Positions 52,187-60,472 of a stretch of DNA of 64,000 nucleotides are shown piece after piece. The stretch is from Brachybacterium sp042666875. GTDB lineage: Bacteria; Actinomycetota; Actinomycetes; Actinomycetales; Dermabacteraceae. Both the position numbers and the translations under genes were made by a program. The DNA lies in contig NZ_JBHTCX010000002.1 in assembly GCF_042666875.1 (NCBI RefSeq), forward strand, positions 1-64,000, written 5' to 3'. The notes under the pieces are model-generated. The model had not been told where the DNA came from and ran no database searches. It worked only from the letters and a program-made list of their open reading frames with translations. Numbering within the stretch: the stretch's first letter is position 1; the number at the start of each line of letters is the position of its first letter.

Positions 52187-52369
52187 GGTGTCCTCCGGGA
52201 ATCGGGAAGCAGTTGTGCACATCGACCGCGACCGGCGAGCGGGTCACCGGTCCCGAATCGATCGAAGAATCCTCACGGGCTCTTCACAGGTAGCATGGGG
52301 CATCCTGAGAGGTTCGTCCATCATCGCAGGTCACGACGGTCCCTGCGTGTCGTCCGTCACACCGGGCGT

Positions 52370-52963
52370 TCAGGCTCCCGGGTCGGTGAACTCCTGATTG
52401 AACTCTGTGGTGTCGGGGTCGGCTGCCACCGTGTCGGCGTCGGAGCCGGCCAGCTGACTGGTCTCGTCGGGCCCGTCACCGTCGGTGACCATCTCGTCGC
52501 CCTCGCGGTTGCCCTGCTCGGCCGCCGCGTACTCCTCGAGCCCGCGGTCCTGTGTGGCGTCGTAGCGGAAGCCGTCCGTGTTGCGTGAATCTCCGCCCTC
52601 GGCGGCGACCCGGTCGGTCTCCAGGGCGTCGTCGATGCTGGGCTCGCCGGGCGCCTCGTCGCCCGCCCGGGCGTATTCGTCCTGGCTCGTCTCGACGGTC
52701 TCCTCGAGCTCGAGGTCCTCGTCCGGGTCCACAGCGATGTTCTCGGCCGTCTCCTGCGCCGGGTCCAGGGCAGCGTCCTCCGCCGCGTCCTGGGCGGGGT
52801 CGACGGGGGCATCGTCCTCGGCCGGGTCCGCCTCGGGTTCCAGAGCGGGATCCTGGGTCGGCCCCAGCGCCGGGTCCTGCTCGGGGTCGACGGCGGGGTC
52901 GGGGTCCGGGGCGGTGGCCGGATCCTGCGTCGGGTCGGGGGTGAAGTCACCGGTCTGGGTCAT
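52370..52963 (-). CDS. Acidic repetitive hypothetical protein
   Basis: A 197-aa protein, rich in Asp, Glu, Pro and Ala, without membrane segment. The first 75 residues are built from DP-x(4-6) repeats (TPDPTQDPATAPDPDPAVDP); the second half has RYDATQDRGLEEYA. Probably disordered. It lies 184 bp upstream of the channel-like gene on the same strand. Actinobacterial acidic proteins of this kind (DUF5709-like) are uncharacterised. Confidence 0.65.
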   Translation of the reverse strand: MTQTGDFTPDPTQDPATAPDPDPAVDPEQDPALGPTQDPALEPEADPAEDDAPVDPAQDAAEDAALDPAQETAENIAVDPDEDLELEETVETSQDEYARAGDEAPGEPSIDDALETDRVAAEGGDSRNTDGFRYDATQDRGLEEYAAAEQGNREGDEMVTDGDGPDETSQLAGSDADTVAADPDTTEFNQEFTDPGA

Positions 52964-53171
52964 GGGATGCCTCCTGGGCTGTCAGGGCTGACGGGGCCAC
53001 GATGCTGGGCGGAGCGAGCCGGCCGACCTCGACGGAGCGAGCCGGCCGGACTCGATGGGGCGACAGGCTACGTCGAGGCCGCCCGGGAGTGCACCCGAGC
53101 GGCCTCGGTCAGGCGGGGCGGACGAGCGGACCGCGCGGTCATGCAGACTCGCGGCCTTCGCGGCCCGCGGC

Positions 53172-53726
53172 TCAGCTGAGCGCGTCGACGATGGCCTTGT
53201 TGAACGCGTCCAGGTCATCCGGCGTGCGGGAGGTGATCAGCCGGAAGCCCTTGGACTCATCGACCACGACCTCCTGGTCGCTCCAGTTGCCGCCGGCGTT
53301 GACCAGGTCGGTGCGGATGGTCGGGACCGAGGTGACGTCACGGCCCTCGACCAGGCCGGTGTCCACCAGCAGCCAGGGGGCGTGGCAGATCGCGGCGACG
53401 GGCTTGCCGTCGGAGGCGAACGAGCGCACCAGGGACTGCGCGGTCTCGTCGGTGCGCACGGTGTCGCCGTTGATCGTGCCGCCGGGCAGCACGATCGCGT
53501 CGAAGTCGGAGGCGTTGACGGAGTCCGTGGTGGCGTCGACGGGGACCTCCGGGCCGAATTCCTTGTCGGCCTTCATGGTGGTCACGGCGCCCTGCTTCGG
53601 CGCGGCCACGGTCACCTCGGCGCCGGCCTCCCGCAGAGCATCCAGCGGGCGCTGGAGCTCGTCGGCCTCGGTACCGAAGTTGCTGGTCAGGATAAGGACC
53701 TTACGGCCGTTCAGGGCAGTGCTCAT
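53172..53726 (-). CDS. DJ-1/PfpI family protein
   Basis: A 184-aa protein. The nucleophile elbow AAICHAPWLL carries the Cys, and Glu in SNFGTEADEL supports it; the sequence resembles YhbO/PfpI stress proteins with deglycase or chaperone-like roles. ATG 53726 has GGAAGGA upstream; the longer frame is rejected. Confidence 0.9.
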   Translation of the reverse strand: MSTALNGRKVLILTSNFGTEADELQRPLDALREAGAEVTVAAPKQGAVTTMKADKEFGPEVPVDATTDSVNASDFDAIVLPGGTINGDTVRTDETAQSLVRSFASDGKPVAAICHAPWLLVDTGLVEGRDVTSVPTIRTDLVNAGGNWSDQEVVVDESKGFRLITSRTPDDLDAFNKAIVDALS

Positions 53727-53991
53727 GGTGCTGTCCTTCCCTCGTGCTTCCCGAAATGTCGCGGCGGCGAGGGCCCGGCAACCGGCTCCCTGCGGAGTGC
53801 TGCGGCGCCGGGTCCGCCTCGGGATCGACCGTAGCAAAATGCCCCTCCAGCGCCCCGACCGATCGGACGAGCGTGAGGCGCCGCCACGACGGGATGCCGC
53901 AGCGCTCAGCCTCTCCGTGCTCTGAGGTCCCCCGGCCCTGAGGTGGTCTCAGGTACGCCAGCCCTGAACTGCGGCCCCGGAGCCCGCGACC

Positions 53992-55512
53992 TCAGGTTCC
54001 GCAGAAGGTCATGAAATCCGCGCCGCCGTCGCCGGGGCCTTCCAGCTCCTCGAGGCCCGCGCGACGATCAAAGGGCCGACGGACGGCCTCCAGCAGGGTC
54101 CGCACCGGGTCGAGGTCACCCAGGTGCGCGGCACGCAGCGCCGAGTCCAGATGCACGTTGCGGGGGATGTAGACGGGGTTGTGCTGTTCCATCGCCGCGC
54201 GGGCGGCATCGGCCGCCTCCCCGTTGCCACGCAGCTCCAGCAGGCGCCGGTGCCAGTCCTCGAAGGGCGCCCGGTCCTGGAACAGCTCCGCCGCGCGGCC
54301 GTCGGTGAGTGCGCGGAAGAAGCCGGTGTGGTCCACGTGCTGCTGCTCGAGCAGCGTGAACAGGTCCGCACCGAGGGCACGGACCACATCGGGCGGGGCC
54401 GCAGCCGGGATGCCGAGCTTGGCAGCGAGGCCGCGGGCGTAGGCGTCGAGGTAGTGGGGCTCGAACCGCTCGAGCACGGCGGTGGCGGCCTCGACCGCGG
54501 CGTTCGGGTTCTCCGGATCGATGAGCGGGACCAGGGTCTCGGCGAAGCGAGAGAGGTTCCACAGGGCGATGCCGGGCTGATTGGCGTAGGCGTACCGGCC
54601 GCCCCGGTCGATCGAGCTGAACACGGCGCCGCGGCGATGCTCGTCGAGGAAGGCGCAGGGGCCGTAGTCGATGCCCTCGCCGGACAGCGCCATGTTGTCG
54701 GTGTTCATCACGCCGTGGACGAAGCCGGTCAGCATCCATTGCGCGACCAGCTCGGCCTGGGCCCCTGCCACGTGCTCGAGGAGGGCGAGCACCGGGTTCT
54801 CGGCGTCGCGGGCGGCAGGGTGGTGGCGATCGATGCTGTGCTCGGCGAGCGCCCGGCGCACGTCGAGGTCGTGGTGCCAGGTGGCGAACTCGAACGTGCC
54901 CACGCGCAGATGGCTCGCGGCCACGCGCACCAGCATCGCCCCCGGCTCGGGGGTGACGCCCTGGCGGGGCGCGATGGACTCTCCGGTGGTGAGCACGGCG
55001 AGCGCGCGCGTCGTGGGAAGGCCCAGGGCGTGGAGGGATTCGCCGACGACGGCCTCGCGGAGCATCGGGCCGAGCGGGGCCTTGCCGTCCCCGGCGCGCG
55101 CGAAGGGCGTGGGTCCGGAGCCCTTGAGATGGAGGTCCCGGCGCCTGCCCGAAGCATCGAGGACGTCGCCGAGCAGCACGGCGCGGCCGTCTCCCAGCTG
55201 CGGGTTCGGGGAGCCGAACTGATGACCGGCGTAGGCCTGGGCGGTGGTGAAGGGATGCTCGGGAGCCGGCGCACCGGCGGGCAGGGGCCTTCCGGCCTCA
55301 TCGAGCTGCCCGGTCAGCAGCCCGATCCCCGCCTCGCCGCGCAGCCAGGCCGGGTCATAGCCGAGGTCTGCGGCGAGGTCCTCGTTCACCCAGGCGATCT
55401 CCGGTGACGGCGGCGTCTGCGCCTGCCACGGGACCGACAGGGCGGGCACCGCGGCGGCATAGGCCTGGTGCAGCTGCGGGCCGCGGGGCTGCACGGGCTC
55501 CGTGCTCTCCAT
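53992..55512 (-). CDS. selO: Protein adenylyltransferase SelO
   Basis: A 506-aa pseudokinase-fold enzyme that transfers AMP to proteins. The active site is visible: Lys in DLHLKGSGPTPFARAGDG, a following REAVVGESLHALGLPTTRAL, and HGVMNTDNMALSGEGIDYGP with metal-binding Asn and Asp. The C-terminus is FMTFCGT, so Cys is third from the end, the place of selenocysteine in animal SelO. It is divergent from a ROK regulator. Confidence 0.93.
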   Translation of the reverse strand: MESTEPVQPRGPQLHQAYAAAVPALSVPWQAQTPPSPEIAWVNEDLAADLGYDPAWLRGEAGIGLLTGQLDEAGRPLPAGAPAPEHPFTTAQAYAGHQFGSPNPQLGDGRAVLLGDVLDASGRRRDLHLKGSGPTPFARAGDGKAPLGPMLREAVVGESLHALGLPTTRALAVLTTGESIAPRQGVTPEPGAMLVRVAASHLRVGTFEFATWHHDLDVRRALAEHSIDRHHPAARDAENPVLALLEHVAGAQAELVAQWMLTGFVHGVMNTDNMALSGEGIDYGPCAFLDEHRRGAVFSSIDRGGRYAYANQPGIALWNLSRFAETLVPLIDPENPNAAVEAATAVLERFEPHYLDAYARGLAAKLGIPAAAPPDVVRALGADLFTLLEQQHVDHTGFFRALTDGRAAELFQDRAPFEDWHRRLLELRGNGEAADAARAAMEQHNPVYIPRNVHLDSALRAAHLGDLDPVRTLLEAVRRPFDRRAGLEELEGPGDGGADFMTFCGT

Positions 55513-55589
55513 ACCATCGCCTCCTCCCGGTCGACGTCCCCGGCCACGCTACCGCTCCCACCCCCGGCCTTGACAGGAGGGTGATCGAG

Positions 55590-55639
55590 CGGCGAGGCTT
55601 GCCGAACCATTCTGAAACCCGGTTTCACAAGCCTCGCCG
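55590..55639. promoter_or_regulatory. Nested palindromes between selO and the ROK gene
   Basis: Outer 12-bp perfect arms (55590-55601 and 55628-55639) flank an inner operator-like TGAAACC-C-GGTTTCA (55613-55627). Both neighbouring genes point away from the site, so a terminator is unlikely and binding by the ROK repressor is plausible. Confidence 0.65.
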
Positions 55640-55709
55640 GGCCCTCGTCGCAGCCCCGCCCTCGCCGGCGTCGGACCGCGGACGGGTCGGATCACCGAAG
55701 GGACGCCGC

Positions 55710-56897
55710 ATGGCACATGCCGACCGCGCCGCGCTCGCGGTGCGCCAGGCCAATTCGCGCGAGTGCCTGCTCGCCCTGCGCGAGGCCGCCGCCCCGCTCG
55801 CGCTGGCCGAGATCGCCTCCCGCACGGGCCTGTCCCGCCCCACGGTCGCCAGCGTCCTGCAGGAGCTCGAGGGCGCCGGGTCCGTGCAGCCGGCTGCCCC
55901 GGCCGAGCCCGGTCAGCCCGGCCGGCCCGCGCGCCGCTATGCCTTCCGGCCGGCCGCCGCGACCGCCGCCGCGGTCGACATCGGCTCGCACTCGGTCCGC
56001 TGCCTGCTGGCAGACGCCTCCGGTCAGATCCTCATGGAGCGCACGGTGGCCGCCGAGGACGGCTCGCGCCTGCCGGCCGCGGTCGAGGCGATCCGTTCCA
56101 CCGGCCACCGCCCCAGCTCGGTCGCGGTCGCCGTCCCCGGCATCCTCGCCGCCGACGGCCGCCTCGCGCAGAGCCTCGCCCTGCCCGACCTCGTCGGCAT
56201 CGACGTCGCCGACGAGCTCGAACAGCAGCTGGAGTGCCCGGTGGTGGTCGAGAACGACATCAAGCTCGCCGCGTATGCGGAACGGCATCTCGGCCCGCCG
56301 GCGGACAGCATCGCCTTCGTCCAGATCGGGCATCGCATCTCGGTGGCGCTGATCGTCGAGGGAGTGATCCTCCAGGGCAGCCATCGGCTGGCCGGTGAAC
56401 TCGGCATCCAGCGCGGCATGCGCTGGACCGAGAGCTCCCGCCGCGGCCGGCTGACCTGGTCGACCGGTGAGGACGCCCGGCCCCTGTTCGAGCGCGCCGC
56501 GGCGGGAGATGCCGCCGCGGAGCAGGAGATCGACGCCTTCTGCGCCGAGATCGCCCCTCGACTGGTGACCGTTCTGCTCTCGATCGACCCCGAGCTGGTC
56601 GTCGTCGGCGGCGGCGTCTCCCGTGCCGGAGACACGCTGCTCGACCCCCTCCGCCGCCACATCCACCACCTGCTCATGGCGCCGGAGCGGCCCGACGTGG
56701 TCGCCGCGCGCCTGACCACCGACGGCTCCCTGGTCGGAGCGCTCGGGCGGGCCTTCGAGCACGGCTCGACGCGCCTGGTGGGGGTGCCCGACGTGCCGCC
56801 CCCGTGGACCCGCTTCCTCGCCCCAGCTCCTGACACAGCTCCCGCCCCTGCCCCTGCCCCTGCCCCTGCCCCTGCCACTGCCCCGACAGAAGGATGA
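55710..56897 (+). CDS. ROK family transcriptional regulator
   Basis: A 395-aa repressor. The N-terminal winged HTH (about residues 20-60, SRECLLALREAAAPLALAEI and SRTGLSRPTVASVLQELE) precedes a ROK domain with AVDIGSHSVRCLLAD, VENDIKLAAYAE and LVVVGGGVSRAG. The zinc CxCGxxGC motif of sugar kinases is not seen, so it is probably a regulator without kinase activity. An alternating Pro-Ala tail ends the protein. ATG 55710 follows GAAGGGACG. It leads the operon with an isomerase and a dehydrogenase. Confidence 0.9.
   Translation: MAHADRAALAVRQANSRECLLALREAAAPLALAEIASRTGLSRPTVASVLQELEGAGSVQPAAPAEPGQPGRPARRYAFRPAAATAAAVDIGSHSVRCLLADASGQILMERTVAAEDGSRLPAAVEAIRSTGHRPSSVAVAVPGILAADGRLAQSLALPDLVGIDVADELEQQLECPVVVENDIKLAAYAERHLGPPADSIAFVQIGHRISVALIVEGVILQGSHRLAGELGIQRGMRWTESSRRGRLTWSTGEDARPLFERAAAGDAAAEQEIDAFCAEIAPRLVTVLLSIDPELVVVGGGVSRAGDTLLDPLRRHIHHLLMAPERPDVVAARLTTDGSLVGALGRAFEHGSTRLVGVPDVPPPWTRFLAPAPDTAPAPAPAPAPAPATAPTEG
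56844..56879 (+). repeat. GCCCCT hexanucleotide repeat
   Basis: Five perfect copies plus one variant (56844-56879) encode the Pro-Ala tail of the ROK protein, a likely site of replication slippage in steps of two residues. Confidence 0.85.
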
Positions 56898-56901
56898 CTC
56901 C

Positions 56902-57801
56902 GTGACCTCCGATCTCACCCTCGGCTTCAGCTCCTACAGCTTCCACGCGAAACTCAGCACCGGGGAGATGACCCTGCCCCAGGTGATCGACTGGGTCGCC
57001 GCGAGCGAGGGCGAGCACCTGGAGCTGGCCGCGCTCAGCGACGCCGCAGACTCCCCCATCCCGAGCATCGGGTACGACGGCGCCGCCGTGGATCGGATCC
57101 GCACCACCGCGGACGGCGCGGGCGTGACGCTGTCCACCCTGGCGATCGGCGCCGACTTCGTCACCGAGGATCCGGCCGAGCTCGCCACCCGCGTCGCCCG
57201 GGTGAAGGCCTACGTCGACCTCGCCGACCGTCTCGGCATCCGCCAGCTGCGCCACGACGTCGCCCCGCACGCCCCGGTTCCGGGCGACGACACGCCCGTC
57301 TTCGAGCGGGCTCTCCACTCGATCGTGGCCGCGAGCAAGGAGATCGCGCAGTACGCCGCGGCCAAGGGCATCACCACCAGCCTCGAGAACCACGGCTTCT
57401 TCGTGCAGGCCGCCGACCGGGTGCGCCGGATCATCCACGCCGTCGACGAGCCCAACTTCCGCACCACGCTGGATGTGGGCAACTTCGTGTGCGTCGACGA
57501 GGCTCCCGAGGTCTCCGTCGCCCAGAACCTGCCCTACGCGATGGTCGTCCACTTCAAGGACTTCTACATCCGCCCGACCGATGCCGATCCCGGCGAGGGC
57601 TGGTTCCGCAGCCGCGGCGGCAAGCACCTGCGCGGAGCCGTCGTCGGCAACGGCGACCTCGACCTGCCCGCCATCGCGCGCGCCATCAAGGACTCCGACT
57701 ACCGCGGCTACGCCTCGATCGAGTTCGAGGGCTGGGAGGACTGCCTGCTCGGCGCCTCCCGCGGGCTCGCCAATGCCCGTCGGCTGCTCGAGAACGCCTG
57801 A
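56902..57801 (+). CDS. Sugar phosphate isomerase/epimerase (AP endonuclease-2 fold)
   Basis: A 299-aa TIM-barrel enzyme. Metal-ligand regions ITTSLENHGFF, RTTLDVGNFV and VVHFKDFYIR follow the xylose isomerase-like fold. GTG 56902 has AGAAGGA upstream, 4 bp after the ROK stop. With the next gene it forms the usual pair for inositol- or keto-sugar conversion. Confidence 0.9.
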   Translation: MTSDLTLGFSSYSFHAKLSTGEMTLPQVIDWVAASEGEHLELAALSDAADSPIPSIGYDGAAVDRIRTTADGAGVTLSTLAIGADFVTEDPAELATRVARVKAYVDLADRLGIRQLRHDVAPHAPVPGDDTPVFERALHSIVAASKEIAQYAAAKGITTSLENHGFFVQAADRVRRIIHAVDEPNFRTTLDVGNFVCVDEAPEVSVAQNLPYAMVVHFKDFYIRPTDADPGEGWFRSRGGKHLRGAVVGNGDLDLPAIARAIKDSDYRGYASIEFEGWEDCLLGASRGLANARRLLENA

Positions 57802-57854
57802 CCTCCTCCCACCCCGCACCACTCATCGGCCCCGGCCAGAAGGACCACCCCACC

Positions 57855-58916
57855 ATGACGAAGTTCCGCATCGGCGTGATCGGCGCCGGCAGCATCGCCC
57901 GCTTCCATCTCGACGCGTACGCCGCGAACCCGGACGTCGAACTGATCGCGATCAGCGACGTGAACCTCGAACGCGCTCGCTCCGTCGCCGACCGCTACGG
58001 CGCCCCGCGCGCCTACGCCGACCCTCACGAGCTGCTGGCCGACGCCGAGATCGACGGCGTGAGCATCTGCACCTGGAACAACTCCCACGCCACCTGGGCC
58101 ATCGCCGCGATCGAGGCCGGCAAGCACGTGCTGGTGGAGAAGCCCATCGCCCGCACCCTCGCCGAGGCACTGGAGATCCAGAAGGCCGTCGAGGCCTCCG
58201 ACCGCGTGGTGCAGGTGGGCTTCGTGCGTCGCCACTCCCCCAACTGCCAGGTGCTGAAGTCCTTCATCGACGCCGGCGAACTGGGCGAGATCTACTACGC
58301 CAAGGCCAGCTGCATCCGCCGCATGGGCAACCCCGGCGGCTGGTTCGCGGACAAGGAGATCGCCGGCGGCGGCCCGCTGCTGGACATCGGCATCCACGTG
58401 CTGGACCTGTGCTGGTACCTCATGGGCAGCCCCAAGGCGGTCTCCGTCAGCGGCAACACCTACGACCACCTGGGCAACCGGGCCAACATCACCACGATGC
58501 CGCGCTACCAGGTCTCCGACTACGACCCGACGAAGAACAGCGTCGAGGACATGGCCAACGCCGTGATCCGCTTCGAGAACGGCTCCTCGCTGCTGCTGGA
58601 CTGCTCCTACTCGCTGCACGCCACCAAGGACTCCCTGGACGTGTCCGTCTACGGCGACAAGGGCGGCGCCGATCTGGAGCCGGATCTGCACATCGCCACC
58701 GAGATGCACGACTCGGTGGTCAACATCGCCCCGCAGATCTCCTCGGGCACGTTCGAGATGGGCCCGGGCTTCGCCCACGAGATCGCGAACTTCGTCGATG
58801 CCGGCCTGGGCCGCGCCGAGAGCGTCGCCCCCGCGTGGCACGGCGTGGAGATCGTGCGGATCCTGGAGGCGATCTACGAGTCCGCGCAGTCCGGCCGGGA
58901 GGTCTCGCTGGTCTGA
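57855..58916 (+). CDS. Gfo/Idh/MocA family oxidoreductase
   Basis: A 353-aa NAD(P)-dependent dehydrogenase. FRIGVIGAGSIARFHLDAYA gives the Rossmann motif, VLVEKPIARTLAEA the family Lys, and GGGPLLDIGIHVLDLCWYL the catalytic His/Asp region. ATG 57855 follows AGAAGGA; third gene of the ROK operon, closed by a hairpin. Substrate unknown. Confidence 0.93.
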   Translation: MTKFRIGVIGAGSIARFHLDAYAANPDVELIAISDVNLERARSVADRYGAPRAYADPHELLADAEIDGVSICTWNNSHATWAIAAIEAGKHVLVEKPIARTLAEALEIQKAVEASDRVVQVGFVRRHSPNCQVLKSFIDAGELGEIYYAKASCIRRMGNPGGWFADKEIAGGGPLLDIGIHVLDLCWYLMGSPKAVSVSGNTYDHLGNRANITTMPRYQVSDYDPTKNSVEDMANAVIRFENGSSLLLDCSYSLHATKDSLDVSVYGDKGGADLEPDLHIATEMHDSVVNIAPQISSGTFEMGPGFAHEIANFVDAGLGRAESVAPAWHGVEIVRILEAIYESAQSGREVSLV

Positions 58917-58948
58917 GCCGGATTCCGTCGGGTCCCGGCGCACCTGAA

Positions 58949-58986
58949 GGAGGGCGCCGAGCGGCAGCTGCCGCTCGGTGCCCTCT
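58949..58986. terminator. Terminator of the ROK operon
   Basis: A 22-bp perfect palindrome CCGAGCGGCAG/CTGCCGCTCGG (58957-58978) extends with near-perfect pairing to 58949-58986. Confidence 0.8.
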
Positions 58987-59134
58987 CTCGTGGCCCGTGC
59001 GACGCCCCGACCTCATGAGCGGGCCTGCTCCCAGCCGTTGACAATGTGACCTGCGACACGGAACCTGAGGTGGTGCGGCTCGTCCCCGACGTGACGGAGC
59101 GTCGGGAGGCCGCCCACCGGCAAGGAGGCCGTTC

Positions 59135-60361
59135 ATGTCCACCAATCGCGCTGTCGCCTACCAGGGTCCCGGCAAGGTCGAGGTCATCGACACCGAGTAC
59201 CCCACCTTCGAGCTGAAGGACGGGCCCGGGGTCAACCCCGACAACGTCGGCCGCCAGCTCCCCCATGCGGCGATCCTCAAAGTCGTCACCACCAATATCT
59301 GCGGCTCCGATCAGCACATGGTCCGCGGCCGGACCACCGCCCCGGAAGGCCTGGTGCTGGGCCACGAGATCACCGGTGAGGTCGTCGAGACCGGGCCCGG
59401 CGTGGAGTTCATCCAGAAGGGCGACCTGGTCTCGGTCCCCTTCAACATCTCCTGCGGGCGCTGCGTGATGTGCAAGACCCAGCGCACCGAGATCTGCCTG
59501 AACGTCAATCCCGACCGGCCCGGCAGCGCCTACGGGTATGTCGACATGGGCGGCTGGGTCGGCGGCCAGGCGGAGTACGCACTGGTTCCCTATGCCGACT
59601 GGAACCTGCTGAGGTTCCCCGACAAGGACCAGGCGATGGAGAAGATCCTCGACCTGACGATGCTCTCGGACATCTTCCCCACCGGGTACCACGGTGCCGT
59701 CACCGCCGGCGTCGGCCCGGGTTCGAGCGTGTACATCGCCGGCGCGGGCCCCGTCGGCACCGCAGCGGCCGTCGGTGCCCAGCTGCTCGGGGCGGCGGTC
59801 GTGATCGTCGCCGACATGAACGCGGAGCGACTGGCCAATGCCGCCTCGTTCGGCTGCGAGACCATCGACGTCTCCTCCGAGGATCCGCGCGAGGGGATCG
59901 CCCGCGTCCTCGGCCGGGAGGAGGTCGATGCGGGAGTGGACGCCGTGGGATTCGAGGCCCGCGGCCACGGCAAGGACGCCGGCGAGGCCCCGGCGACCGT
60001 GCTGAACACACTGATGAATGTGACCCGTGCCGGTGGCAGGCTCGGCATCCCGGGACTGTATGTCACGGGCGACCCCGGCGGCGTGGACGAGGCGGCCCAG
60101 GAGGGCTCGCTCTCGCTGCGGCTCGGGCTCGGCTGGGCCAAGGCGCTGTCCTTCACCACCGGCCAGTGCCCGGTGATGAAGTACCACCGTCAGCTCATGG
60201 AGGCGATCCTGCACGAGAAGGTGACGATCGCCGACGCCGTCAAGGCCACCGCGATCTCACTGGACGACGCCCCCAAGGGGTACGCCGACTTCGACGCGGG
60301 CGCGGCCCGGAAGTACGTCATCGATCCGCACGGGGTCACCGGGAAGGTCGAGTCGATCTGA
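59135..60361 (+). CDS. fdhA: Glutathione-independent formaldehyde dehydrogenase
   Basis: A 408-aa zinc alcohol dehydrogenase. Segments TNICGSDQHMVRGRTTAPEG, GHEITGEVVETGPGVEFI and YGYVDMGGWVGGQAEYALVP closely follow Pseudomonas putida formaldehyde dehydrogenase, which oxidises formaldehyde to formate with bound NAD. Structural zinc Cys occur in SCGRCVMCKTQRTEIC. AAGGAGG precedes ATG 59135. Confidence 0.9.
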   Translation: MSTNRAVAYQGPGKVEVIDTEYPTFELKDGPGVNPDNVGRQLPHAAILKVVTTNICGSDQHMVRGRTTAPEGLVLGHEITGEVVETGPGVEFIQKGDLVSVPFNISCGRCVMCKTQRTEICLNVNPDRPGSAYGYVDMGGWVGGQAEYALVPYADWNLLRFPDKDQAMEKILDLTMLSDIFPTGYHGAVTAGVGPGSSVYIAGAGPVGTAAAVGAQLLGAAVVIVADMNAERLANAASFGCETIDVSSEDPREGIARVLGREEVDAGVDAVGFEARGHGKDAGEAPATVLNTLMNVTRAGGRLGIPGLYVTGDPGGVDEAAQEGSLSLRLGLGWAKALSFTTGQCPVMKYHRQLMEAILHEKVTIADAVKATAISLDDAPKGYADFDAGAARKYVIDPHGVTGKVESI

Positions 60362-60472
60362 GGAGTCGTGGGGAAGAACGTCGAGCTGACGTGGGCGGAT
60401 CGGACTGAAGCGTCGAAAGAGGTTCACCCGCAGTCCACTCGGCGGGGCGACCACGCTCGCTAGCCTCTCGCC

